DNA of 24,287 bases from JBFXJF01 sp050175155 (GTDB lineage Bacteria; Bacillota; Bacilli; Tepidibacillales; Tepidibacillaceae): NCBI GenBank assembly GCA_050175155.1, contig JBFXJF010000030.1:1-24287 (forward strand). The letters run 5' to 3'. The notes below the pieces were generated by a model. That model did no database searches, was not told the origin of the DNA, and saw nothing but the letters and a program-made list of their open reading frames with translations. Shown here in pieces: positions 14,716-22,514 of the stretch. The translations under genes were made by a program, and so were the position numbers. Positions within the stretch are counted from its first letter, which is position 1. Each line of letters starts with the position of its first letter.

Positions 14716-14754
14716 TGTATGTAATTAAGTAAAAATTACATGCATTTTTTTTTT
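14716..14754 (+). terminator. Terminator originally behind the 379-aa gene
   Basis: TGTATGTAATT (14716-14726) pairs with AATTACATGCA (14734-14744) with one G-T pair, followed by ten Ts (14745-14754). Before the IS66 insertion it lay about 200 bp behind the 379-aa gene. It now isolates the recombination operon from the IS. Confidence 0.85.
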
Positions 14755-14871
14755 GCAAATAATATCACAAAAATTGTTGTAAAAATCAAATTTGCATCTC
14801 TAAAGTTACCCCGTTATTATATGAGTTTTTATAGGTTACATCTGTCATATTTAATCATTTTGATTATATAT

Positions 14872-14941
14872 TATAATTTTGAATCCTAAAGCTTATCCGA
14901 TTGCATCGGATGACCCTAATTAAGGATCATAAAATTCGGAT
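14872..14941 (+). promoter_or_regulatory. Leader of the recombination operon: -10 box and TCGGAT sites
   Basis: TATAAT at 14872-14877 is the best -10 candidate, with no good -35. Just downstream, ATCCGAT (14895-14901) and ATCGGAT (14905-14911) form a 7-bp inverted repeat around TGC. A further TTCGGATAA follows at 14935-14943. The hexamer TCGGAT also occurs at 14676-14681. These repeats suggest an operator for a repressor or activator of the operon. The other sequence in 14755-14997 is AT-rich and without a gene. Confidence 0.45.
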
Positions 14942-14997
14942 AAATATTTAATCAAATTAAATAGCAAACAAAAATAATTTATAGGTGGAGGTTTATT

Positions 14998-15933
14998 ATG
15001 ATTGATGTAATAACAAGTACCAAAAAACTATCAAAAAATGAATGGTTAAATTGGAGAAAGAAAGGGATTGGTGGAAGTGATGTTGCAACAATATGTGGAC
15101 TTAATAAATATAAGTCTCCTTTGCAACTTTGGTTGGAGAAAACTGAACAAGTTGAACCTGTTGAAGCTGGCGAAGCAGCTTATTTTGGCACACTATTAGA
15201 GCCAGTAGTAAGAGATGAGTTCACAAGAAGAAGCGGTCTAAGGGTTGAGACAATTAATTCAATGCTGAAACATCCTGTATTTGAGTTTATGCTTGCAAAT
15301 GTAGATGGTGTTGTAATCGATCAAGACAACAGCAAAGCAATCTTTGAAGCTAAGACTGCATCTGTATTTAAAAGTGAACAATGGGAGGATAATAAAATCC
15401 CAGAAGAATATATGTTGCAAATACAACATTATATGGCTGTAACAGGTTTTAACAAAACATATATTGCATGCTTGTTAGGTGGAAATAAATTTATTTATAA
15501 ACTAATTGAAAGAGATGATGAGCTTATTGATATGATTATTCAATTGGAATATAACTTTTGGGAATGCGTGAAGAGCAATGTTCCACCTAAAATTGATGGC
15601 AGTGAAAGCTGTTCGGAATTAATGAGTAGGCTATATCCAAACGCAAATAACGGCAGTAGTATTATTCTACCTGATGAAGCGCAACAATTGGTAGATCAAT
15701 ACAATTCATCTAAGGAACAAGAAAAATTATTTTCAGAAAAGAAAGATGAAGCGGCAAACATGCTTAAGCAAATGCTTGGTGATAATGAAGTTGGTGTAAT
15801 AAATGACATTAAAGTATCATGGAAAAATGTTATTACAGAAAGACTTGATACTAAGAAGTTAAAAGCTGAAAATCCAGAAATTTATGGTGAATATGTATCT
15901 AGTTCATCATCAAGGAGGTTTTCAATAAAGTAA
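14998..15933 (+). CDS. YqaJ/lambda-exonuclease-type recombination nuclease
   Basis: This 311-aa protein belongs to the PD-(D/E)XK nucleases of phages and mobile elements that resect double-strand ends for single-strand annealing. Motifs: WLNWRKKGIGGSDVATICGL (16-35), YFGTLLEPVVRDEF (62-75) with the first acidic residue, D103 in NVDGVV, E117-A-K119 in IFEAKTAS, and QIQHYM (141-146). That set covers the full catalytic core. AGGTGGAGG precedes the ATG. It starts an operon with the annealing protein 80 bp downstream, which is the usual exonuclease/annealase pair. The pair would let the element recombine or repair itself after excision, or acquire DNA. Confidence 0.92.
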   Translation: MIDVITSTKKLSKNEWLNWRKKGIGGSDVATICGLNKYKSPLQLWLEKTEQVEPVEAGEAAYFGTLLEPVVRDEFTRRSGLRVETINSMLKHPVFEFMLANVDGVVIDQDNSKAIFEAKTASVFKSEQWEDNKIPEEYMLQIQHYMAVTGFNKTYIACLLGGNKFIYKLIERDDELIDMIIQLEYNFWECVKSNVPPKIDGSESCSELMSRLYPNANNGSSIILPDEAQQLVDQYNSSKEQEKLFSEKKDEAANMLKQMLGDNEVGVINDIKVSWKNVITERLDTKKLKAENPEIYGEYVSSSSSRRFSIK

Positions 15934-15963
15934 AATGCTATATTACGGTAAAAAAATAACCAG

Positions 15964-15997
15964 GTGTGATTACAAGTTAGGTAATCACACTATTTTT
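15964..15997 (+). terminator. Intra-operon hairpin between nuclease and annealing protein
   Basis: GTGTGATTAC (15964-15973) and GTAATCACAC (15981-15990) pair perfectly around a 7-nt loop, followed by TATTTTT. It looks like a weak terminator that would lower downstream expression, or an RNA processing or stability element. AGGGGGA for the next gene follows. Confidence 0.6.
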
Positions 15998-16013
15998 ATT
16001 AAGGGGGAAAAAG

Positions 16014-16871
16014 ATGCCTAATTTAAAAGATAAATTAGCACAAAAGATTGAAATCGTACAAGAAGATATTTCAGTCAGAAATGAAAATATAAATAATAAT
16101 GATAATAAGATAGTTGTATTAAAGCCTAATGAATTTAGTATAACAGATGAAGTTGTTCCGGAATTTGCAATAACTATTAATGCTGCAAAAGAAAGAATAA
16201 ACATGCTACAGAGCTTTGTAAAAGACATGATGATACCTAATGTCGATTATGGAATCATTCAAGGCTGTAAAAAACCTTCTTTGCTGAAGCCTGGAGCTGA
16301 AAAATTATGTGATATATTTGGTTTTTCTAAACAATTAGAAGTTTTGAACAGGATTGAAGACTGGAATTCTGGTTTGTTTCACTATGAAATAAAAGTTGTT
16401 CTTACAAATAAGAAAACTGGTTTAGTGGAAGCTGAAGGCATAGGTTGTTGTAATAGCAAAGAAAAGAAGTTTAAAAACCAAGATAGCTTTACCATTATTA
16501 ATACACTACTTAAAATGGCAAAAAAGAGAGCTATGATTGATGCTGTTTTATCAGCTACACGTTCTTCAGGTATATTTACTCAGGACATGGAAGATATGGA
16601 GCCAGATAAACCTTCAGACAAATTTAATGCTAACAACAACCATCAGATTAATAATACTAGATATAATAGGTCAAATACAGTCCCTAAGGTTGAATATCTA
16701 ACTAAAGAGCAACAATGGGAGATTTTCAAAGCTATAGAGCAGGGACAAATACCTTTGACTTATGCAAAATCAATGATGAAAGAAAAGTATAATGTAGATC
16801 AAACTAAACAACTAACTACGGAACAAGCAGATGAATTTATTGATGTTTTAAAATGCTGTTCAGTGATTTAA
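16014..16871 (+). CDS. Probable single-strand DNA-annealing protein (Rad52/ERF-like type)
   Basis: The 285-aa protein resembles a large mobile-element family I remember mostly as hypothetical. It has LLKPGAEKLCDIFGF (90-104), a strand region FHYEIKVVLTNKKTGLVEAE (122-141), GIGCCNSKEKKF (142-153), and a basic helix LLKMAKKRAMIDAVLSATRS (165-184). The order 'residue-helix ending IFGF, beta sheet with acidic-glycine GxG, then AKK.A..DA' recalls the Rad52/ERF/Sak fold. A glycine- and Asn-rich linker (200-225) leads to a small C-terminal helical domain. Position right behind a YqaJ nuclease supports the annealase call. The homology is inferred from pattern, not proven. Confidence 0.7.
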   Translation: MPNLKDKLAQKIEIVQEDISVRNENINNNDNKIVVLKPNEFSITDEVVPEFAITINAAKERINMLQSFVKDMMIPNVDYGIIQGCKKPSLLKPGAEKLCDIFGFSKQLEVLNRIEDWNSGLFHYEIKVVLTNKKTGLVEAEGIGCCNSKEKKFKNQDSFTIINTLLKMAKKRAMIDAVLSATRSSGIFTQDMEDMEPDKPSDKFNANNNHQINNTRYNRSNTVPKVEYLTKEQQWEIFKAIEQGQIPLTYAKSMMKEKYNVDQTKQLTTEQADEFIDVLKCCSVI

Positions 16872-16875
16872 CAAT

Positions 16876-16907
16876 GAGCTCAATGCTAATAAAAGTGCAT
16901 TGAGCTC
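16876..16907. other. Intra-operon hairpin before radC
   Basis: GAGCTCAATGC (16876-16886) and GCATTGAGCTC (16897-16907) form a perfect 11-bp stem with a 10-nt loop, 5 bp after the annealing-protein stop. No T run follows, so mRNA stability or processing fits better than termination. Confidence 0.6.
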
Positions 16908-16933
16908 TAATTTATTCTAAAGGAGAAGATATT

Positions 16934-17425
16934 ATGAAGAACAATTTAAAAGGAAATAATTTATTAGGCACCAATGTAATGAATCCAGCAAAAAGAATAG
17001 ATATAGTTTCATTAAGAATGGTGAAAGAAAATAGCATTACATATTCAAACAGAGTAATTTCATCACCTGCTGATAGCGCAGAAATAATCAGAGACTTCAT
17101 AGAAGATAGCGATAGAGAGCAAATGATAGTATGTTGCTTAGATACGAAAAATCAACCTACTTCCATTTCCATAGTAAGTATTGGCTCATTAAATAGTGCA
17201 ATTGTGCATCCAAGGGAGGTTTATAAGACTGCGATTTTAAGTAATTCCTCATCAATAATAATAGCACATAATCATCCCTCAGGTAATTCAGAGCCTTCAC
17301 ATGAAGATATTGTATTAACAAACAGGCTAGATGAAGCAGGAAAAATAATTGGGATCAAATTATTGGATCATTTAATAATAGGATACAGTAATTTCTATTC
17401 TTTTAAGGAAGAAGGGTTGCTGTAA
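16934..17425 (+). CDS. radC: RadC-family JAMM/MPN domain protein
   Basis: The 163-aa protein is almost only the JAB/JAMM metal-binding domain. H112-N-H114-P-S-G-N with D125 (HNHPSGNSEPSHEDIVLTNRL region) supplies the zinc ligands, and YKTAILSNSSSIIIAHN is the preceding strand. The N-terminal helix-hairpin-helix of chromosomal RadC is absent, as in most element-borne copies. Biochemical function is not settled in the family; it is common next to recombination or anti-restriction genes. AAAGGAGAAG precedes the ATG. It is third in the nuclease/annealase operon. Confidence 0.92.
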   Translation: MKNNLKGNNLLGTNVMNPAKRIDIVSLRMVKENSITYSNRVISSPADSAEIIRDFIEDSDREQMIVCCLDTKNQPTSISIVSIGSLNSAIVHPREVYKTAILSNSSSIIIAHNHPSGNSEPSHEDIVLTNRLDEAGKIIGIKLLDHLIIGYSNFYSFKEEGLL

Positions 17426-17458
17426 TTTACATACTTTTAGGGAAAATGGGGGGGCACT

Positions 17459-17728
17459 ATGAGATTAGGTTGCTTATATGGTACAAAAAAAGTGGATTCA
17501 CTTATGAGAAAAAATAATCAATTTAGCGGAGAAATAAATGAGGCAATTAATAAGTTTGTAAATAACAACTGGGGTGATACATGTATTGAAGATAGATTAT
17601 TAAATGATTTAGCATTAGTAACAGGTGAAAGAATTGTTGCTGTATATTTAACAATTTATGGTCCGGTATGGATAATATCTGAATATGACAGACAAGCAAC
17701 GACGATATTGTTTCCTTCAGAATATTGA
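17459..17728 (+). CDS. Mobile-element-associated protein of unknown function (89 aa)
   Basis: The protein matches a short family I remember from clostridial plasmids and integrative elements: a central NNNWGDTCIEDRLLNDLAL block followed by VTGERIVAVYLTIYGPVWII and a C-terminal EYDRQATTILFPSEY. It has no known catalytic motif. A seven-G run precedes the ATG. It is the fourth gene in line, 33 bp behind radC, and probably closes the recombination operon. Function unknown. Confidence 0.75.
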   Translation: MRLGCLYGTKKVDSLMRKNNQFSGEINEAINKFVNNNWGDTCIEDRLLNDLALVTGERIVAVYLTIYGPVWIISEYDRQATTILFPSEY

Positions 17729-17816
17729 AGTCAGTATGTTTTAATAATATTGATAAAATTTTGATATCAATAATTGAAATCTAGTCGTAAAAACTGCACA
17801 AAAATAGTATAAGGTG

Positions 17817-17835
17817 CCTAATCTATTAGATTAGG
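17817..17835. terminator. Hairpin ending the recombination operon
   Basis: CCTAATCTA and TAGATTAGG form a near-palindrome around one T, flanked by direct GGTGC repeats (from 17813 and 17834). The stem is 7-9 bp but the following sequence is only moderately T-rich, so termination is plausible rather than certain. The rest of 17729-17998 shows only AT-rich DNA and a doubled AATATAGAA near 17890-17910. Confidence 0.45.
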
Positions 17836-17998
17836 TGCTATTATATTATAGAAAGTATTTCCTTGTAAAATGCAGAATAGGGTGGTAAAATATAGAAAAA
17901 TATAGAACAAAGATTACTCATAATATTAGTTTTATCGTTGTGCATTATGAAAATAGTTTATTTAATAATTTAGAAAAAAAGATTGGGGGGTTAAACAA

Positions 17999-19633
17999 GT
18001 GACATATTATGATTTATTAGAAGTTAAAAATAATGCATCAGATGAAGTAATAAGAATGGCTTATAAAGCCTTGGCAAAAAAGTATCATCCAGACACTACA
18101 ATGGAAAACAAGGAAGAAGCAGAAGTTATTATGAAGCAGATAAATGAAGCTTATGAAGTTCTGACAGACCAAGATAAGAGAAGGAGATACGATGAATACC
18201 TTTTTGGAAAATCTAATGAAAACGAAGAAATAAATAAAGAAAAAATGAATGAAGAAGAATCAAATAACTCGCAAGATAATAATGCTAATTATGGTAACGA
18301 TAACATATATAACAAAATGGAAGATAATCGAAAAGTTAAATTGCTTCCAACAATGATATTATCAACAATAATTTGGATTATTTCAATAGGCTTTGATAGT
18401 ATAATTGGCGTGATAATTAGCTTGATTCTAATAATTAATAAGTATGGTAAATTAAGAGGATATAGGTTCAGACGTTTTATAGCAGGAACTTATATTGTTT
18501 TTATTGGCTTAATGTTATGGACTATGCTCTCTTCTCCAACCAATAATGCAAATGACATTGAGGATGTTAAGGAGGTTGCAGGTAGCAATATAAATGACAG
18601 CACTAAAGAAGAGCCAGTAAATAATGATAATGAATCATCCCAGTCAATAGATGACGTAATAATTAGTAATGAAGAGGACAATACTGAAGAAGGAATGAAT
18701 ACAGTTGGTGTTGAAACTGCTATTAATGATGAAAAACTTAGGGATTCTCAACTTGTTAACGAATTGCTGATAACAGACCCTAAGTTTATAACGGCATATG
18801 CAAATTTGAATAAAATTAAATTATATGATAATTTAATATTGAATGCTGAAAAAGCTGATGAACCAGGAATAAAAAAACTTTTTGAATTAAGTATAGATCC
18901 GTCGAATGCAGTTTTTATAAAGGAAGATAGTGAATTTTTAAAAGGCAGCAGCTATAATTTAACGTTAGAAAATTCAAATATAGCATATTTTGGTGATATG
19001 AAAGACAACAAACCACATGGCTATGGAATGGTAGGTAGATTAATTAGCTATCCTGATTTAGTTACAATAGAGTATATTGGTGAATTTAAAGATGGTAAAT
19101 ACTCAGGCGAGGGTTCATTGTTTTATGTTCCAAATGAAGATGATATAGACAGGATGTATAGAATTTATGGAGAAAACGAGTATATAGAACACATAAATTC
19201 AGAATTAGTACACCTTATTTATGAGGGTGAATTTAAAAATGGAAAATTTGATGGCAAGGGTAACTATTATAATTATCCAGATAATCTTTATTTTTACTAT
19301 TATAGCGGACCCGGAATGTTTTTAGATGCACAAGAATATCCAAGATATATAGATTATTTAAAAACTATAAAAGACTTGGACATTATAGTCGGTGAATTTT
19401 CTAAAGGTGATTTAAGTAATGGTAAATTATATAGTAACGGATATTTATTATATGATGGTGAATTTGCAGAATTTCAATATCATGGGAAAGGGAAATTATA
19501 CTTTCAGAAATCAACCCAATTGCAATATAACGGAGAATTTAGCAGAGGTTATTTTGATGGAAAAGGAACACTTTACGATGAAAGTGGCAATAAACTTTAT
19601 TCAGGAGAATGGAAAGATGGAGACTATAAATAG
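17999..19633 (+). CDS. J-domain membrane protein with MORN repeats
   Basis: This 544-aa protein fuses three parts. Residues 1-67 are a DnaJ J-domain with the HPD motif at 30-32, the DnaK-stimulating loop. Residues 115-147 and 161-178 are membrane segments, probably two or three helices. Residues 330-544 hold MORN-type repeats: YIGEFKDGKYSGEGSLF, YEGEFKNGKFDGKGNYY, YDGEFAEFQYHGKGKLY, YNGEFSRGYFDGKGTLY and YSGEWKDGDYK. An acidic Asn/Glu-rich linker (180-240) separates membrane and repeats. The start is GTG, chosen because GGGGGG lies 9-14 nt upstream and it gives a complete J-domain. No Zn-finger or DnaJ C-terminal domain is present. I infer a membrane-tethered DnaK recruiter; the partner is unknown. 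Confidence 0.85.
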   Translation: MTYYDLLEVKNNASDEVIRMAYKALAKKYHPDTTMENKEEAEVIMKQINEAYEVLTDQDKRRRYDEYLFGKSNENEEINKEKMNEEESNNSQDNNANYGNDNIYNKMEDNRKVKLLPTMILSTIIWIISIGFDSIIGVIISLILIINKYGKLRGYRFRRFIAGTYIVFIGLMLWTMLSSPTNNANDIEDVKEVAGSNINDSTKEEPVNNDNESSQSIDDVIISNEEDNTEEGMNTVGVETAINDEKLRDSQLVNELLITDPKFITAYANLNKIKLYDNLILNAEKADEPGIKKLFELSIDPSNAVFIKEDSEFLKGSSYNLTLENSNIAYFGDMKDNKPHGYGMVGRLISYPDLVTIEYIGEFKDGKYSGEGSLFYVPNEDDIDRMYRIYGENEYIEHINSELVHLIYEGEFKNGKFDGKGNYYNYPDNLYFYYYSGPGMFLDAQEYPRYIDYLKTIKDLDIIVGEFSKGDLSNGKLYSNGYLLYDGEFAEFQYHGKGKLYFQKSTQLQYNGEFSRGYFDGKGTLYDESGNKLYSGEWKDGDYK

Positions 19634-19679
19634 TTTCAAAATAAGTAAAAGAGTAGCTATAAAAGTGTGAAATCTTTAC

Positions 19680-19688
19680 CAGGAGGTG
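19680..19688 (+). promoter_or_regulatory. Orphan Shine-Dalgarno sequence
   Basis: CAGGAGGTG at 19680-19688 is a near-perfect ribosome binding site, but no ATG, GTG or TTG with an open frame follows at a usable distance. It may be the remains of a lost gene. The surrounding 19634-19796 is AT-rich with no other feature. Confidence 0.35.
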
Positions 19689-19796
19689 TAAATAATATAT
19701 ACTGTTTAAAGTATAAGTATTCTATAACGTATTTGATTTGAAAATTATTTAGTATTAAATTAATTATTTTGAAAAGAATTTATGAGGAGAATAATA

Positions 19797-21698
19797 ATGA
19801 AAAGATTAATTGTAGTTTTATTATTTTGTGGAATATTTACTTTTTTTATTAGTGATAATATTTATGCATATGATACTGAATTGCCAAAGCTTACGAACAA
19901 TGGGTACGAATGGAATATAAGAGCTTATGATCCGGTTGGAAAAACAGCTATTGTTATAAATGATTATAATTACGGAATTTGGGATATAGAAAGTAATAGT
20001 GTTATTGAATTAGGAATTGAATTTGATTATGAGGATGTTTATTATAGTCCGGATGGTTCTAAAGCAGTATTAGGAGGAAGTTACGATGCTTTTACTACTG
20101 AATTATATGTTATTGACATAAATTCAGGAAAATATAGCGTAATTGACTTTAGCGATTTGAATGATGATTATTTTGATTATTTACAAGATGATATTAGACA
20201 GTATTTTATTGATGATAATACAATCACTATATTTACTTCTAATCAAGTATATAAATATGATATTAAAAACAATGAGTTAAGTAAGGTATCGGATTTTAAA
20301 ATTTTTGGATCTGCTAAGTTGTCCCCAAATGGAAAATATTTCTTAAACTATACAGAGGATTTATTAACAATAAGAAATGCTTCAAGTATTAAACAAATAA
20401 AGTCAATAAATTTAAGTGATATAAAAAATGAAAATTATAATTATGATAAAAATTATATATGCTTTTCTCCAAATGGAAAGTATTTAGCTGTATCATTTGA
20501 AAATGGGAAAACAAACATATATGATACAGAAGACTATAACTTACAATATACATTAGATGTAGGAGGATCGGTTTCATTTTGTAATAATGATAGTATTATT
20601 ATAGTGGGATCTTCATATGCATTTGAAAGAGATGAATTCAAAAAGATATATAATTTTAAGACCGATGGAGACGGATTTAATATATTTTATGAGTCTTTTA
20701 AAGGGTTTATTACAGCAGATGGGAAATATTTAGTTGGTTATGATACATCAATATATGATGCCTTATTAATAACTTATAGGTTAGAAAAAATTTATATTAA
20801 ACCAACAGAAATAAAAATAGATATAAATAGTAAAAAAGGAATTGATTTAACGGTTGTTGGTGTTTACAGTAATGGAGAAGAGAAAATCATTGATAATTCA
20901 AAAGTTTCATTTATATGTGATAGTTATCTCAGCAAAAAGTTAGATAATGGGAAATTAGGAAAAATTCATGCCGACTCTGTGGGTATGGGTTTAGTTAAAG
21001 CTGAATACTTAGGATTTAGGGATAGTGTTAGTGTTCATGCAACTGAATCTCCAACGGGTTTAATTTTGTATGAAAATAAATTAACTTGGAAATCTAGTTC
21101 ATATGCTACAGCATATAATGTATACAGAAGTAATAACAAGGGTCAATATAATAAAACACCATTAAATATTTTCCCTATTAAATCTACTGAATTTGAAGAT
21201 AATAGCAGGGTTGTTGGACAAGATTATTACTATGTGGTTACAGCATTATATGGTGATGATTATGATGATATGGAATCAGCATATAGTAATGAAGTAAATA
21301 CGCTAAAGGTTGATTATGAAATTAAACTTCAAATAGGTACTCCATATATGTATAAAAATAACGAAAAATTAAATATAGATGATAATGGAACTGTACCATT
21401 AATAAAGAATGGACGAACACTTTTGCCTATAAGAGCAATAATAGAATCGCTTGGGGGTTATATAATTTGGAATGCAGCAGAAAGTAAAGTTGAAATTAGA
21501 TTGGGTATTAACGAAATTTCTTTAAAGATAAATGATGAAATTGCATATGTGAATGGAATAGCTAAGAAGCTTGATGTTTCACCTGAAATCATAAATGGAA
21601 GAACTATGGTGCCATTTAGATTCATTGGAGAAAACTTAGGTTGTGAAGTTGAATGGGATTCGTATAACAATATAGCTATATTAAGATATAGTAATTAG
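19797..21698 (+). CDS. Secreted propeller-like protein with C-terminal copper amine oxidase N-type repeats
   Basis: I chose the ATG at 19797 because AGGAGA lies 6 nt before it; an upstream ATG at 19782 overlaps that site. The 633-aa product has a signal peptide (MKRLIVVLLFCGIFTF, cleavage probably after IYA at 24). Residues about 25-340 form WD-like blades (YYSPDGSKAVLGG, LSPNGKYFLNY, FSPNGKYLAVSFENG). A bacterial Ig-like stretch spans about 345-425 and a fibronectin III-like stretch about 430-510 (LTWKSSSYATAYNVYRS). The end is a CuAO_N stalk domain in two repeats: GRTLLPIRAIIESLGG with WNAAESKVEI, then GRTMVPFRFIGENLGC with WDSYNNIAIL. Such C-termini occur on clostridial surface proteins. 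It likely acts outside the cell, perhaps in binding; no enzyme motif is seen. Confidence 0.88.
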   Translation: MKRLIVVLLFCGIFTFFISDNIYAYDTELPKLTNNGYEWNIRAYDPVGKTAIVINDYNYGIWDIESNSVIELGIEFDYEDVYYSPDGSKAVLGGSYDAFTTELYVIDINSGKYSVIDFSDLNDDYFDYLQDDIRQYFIDDNTITIFTSNQVYKYDIKNNELSKVSDFKIFGSAKLSPNGKYFLNYTEDLLTIRNASSIKQIKSINLSDIKNENYNYDKNYICFSPNGKYLAVSFENGKTNIYDTEDYNLQYTLDVGGSVSFCNNDSIIIVGSSYAFERDEFKKIYNFKTDGDGFNIFYESFKGFITADGKYLVGYDTSIYDALLITYRLEKIYIKPTEIKIDINSKKGIDLTVVGVYSNGEEKIIDNSKVSFICDSYLSKKLDNGKLGKIHADSVGMGLVKAEYLGFRDSVSVHATESPTGLILYENKLTWKSSSYATAYNVYRSNNKGQYNKTPLNIFPIKSTEFEDNSRVVGQDYYYVVTALYGDDYDDMESAYSNEVNTLKVDYEIKLQIGTPYMYKNNEKLNIDDNGTVPLIKNGRTLLPIRAIIESLGGYIIWNAAESKVEIRLGINEISLKINDEIAYVNGIAKKLDVSPEIINGRTMVPFRFIGENLGCEVEWDSYNNIAILRYSN

Positions 21699-21705
21699 TT
21701 AGCAA

Positions 21706-21900
21706 TTGGTTTTGAGAATACCATTTGATGAAATGACGGAAATCGTATGTTCAGCTACACCAAAATCGAATAAAATTATGATAGATACAATTAATAATAA
21801 TTATGAAATATTTGGGATCGATTATATTAGTAATTCTGTACTTGAAAGTAATTTAATTGCTGCATTAAATGCTAAGAGAAATCATTTAAAAAGAATTTAA
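21706..21900 (+). pseudogene. Fragment resembling the C-terminus of a PH-like domain protein
   Basis: An open frame of 64 codons begins right after an in-frame stop and has only a TTG start and no ribosome binding site. The residues IPFDEMTEIVCSATPKSNKI, then the IDTINNNYEIFGIDY strand and a terminal helix ESNLIAALNAKRNHLK resemble the strand-strand-helix end of small bacterial PH domains. This suggests a decayed gene whose 5' part is lost. A chance ORF is possible. 21901-22022 shows nothing else. Confidence 0.35.
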
Positions 21901-22022
21901 GATTAGGTAAATAGGAATTGTGGAAAATTATTCTTATTGTTCTATGTTGATAATGTAGGAAGCCTAAACTCCTCCAATCGTTATTAAAATTGATGTATTG
22001 AAACTTTAAAGGAGAACATTAA

Positions 22023-22196
22023 ATGGCTGTTATAGGTTCAATAATTATATTTTTCATTAGCTTATCAATTGTAAGAAGTTTAAGAAATTTTTTTATGAGA
22101 CTAATTGGTGTAAACTTTATGCTAGTTAATCCGGTAACTACGGTAGTATTAGCTATATTTTTAACTATTTTTATAGGCTCAATGTTTGGACTTTAA
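22023..22196 (+). CDS. Small two-helix membrane protein (57 aa)
   Basis: ATG preceded by AAAGGAGAA (22010-22018), a strong ribosome binding site, encodes MAVIGSIIIFFISLSIVRSL, then a basic loop RNFFMRLIG, then NPVTTVVLAIFLTIFIGSMFGL. This is two hydrophobic helices joined by a short positively charged turn. It matches no family I know. The good start site makes it a probable real gene, and a terminator follows at 22325-22371. It could be a small membrane accessory protein; a toxin peptide cannot be excluded. Confidence 0.65.
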   Translation: MAVIGSIIIFFISLSIVRSLRNFFMRLIGVNFMLVNPVTTVVLAIFLTIFIGSMFGL

Positions 22197-22324
22197 TATC
22201 TATTCGTCTTATCATTAATAAGCAAGAAATATTAGTTTGTGCTATGGAAGTTAAAGGTAATTTAATATCCAGAGTTCAAGGTACCAAAATATTATTAATC
22301 AGTTTATTTATTAGTAAAACTTTT

Positions 22325-22371
22325 AAACCATGGAAGCAGGTTAATGACGTTTCCGTGGTTTTATTTTTTAT
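22325..22371 (+). terminator. Terminator before the ISL3 element
   Basis: AAACCATGGAA (22325-22335) pairs with TTCCGTGGTTT (22351-22361) with one G-T pair and a 15-nt loop, followed by TTATTTTTTATT. It probably ends the transcript of the 57-aa gene. The rest of 22197-22433 has no gene. Confidence 0.75.
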
Positions 22372-22451
22372 TAAAATATGAAATTTATAATAGAATGTTT
22401 CAAGGTTGTGTTGAGTATCGTAAGCGCTGAATAGGTTCTTTCCAACTTTAG

Positions 22452-22480
22452 TTGAAATGATTATTAAAATCTGATATAAT
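22452..22480 (+). promoter_or_regulatory. ISL3 transposase promoter overlapping the left inverted repeat
   Basis: TTGAAA (22452-22457), a 17-bp spacer and TATAAT (22475-22480) with TG two bases ahead form a good promoter. The -35 box begins within the inverted repeat, so transposase bound at the end could repress its own gene. Confidence 0.75.
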
Positions 22481-22514
22481 AGTGCTATAAATAAATTAAT
22501 ATTAGGTGAATATA

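Noticed and set aside
19419..19670. 83-aa plus-strand frame over the end of the MORN gene
   Set aside because: It overlaps the MORN repeats in another frame. The MORN frame has clear repeat periodicity, so this is a shadow.
22245..22382. Short plus-strand ORF of about 45 codons before the ISL3 element
   Set aside because: It reads through the terminator hairpin at 22325-22371 and has no ribosome binding site.
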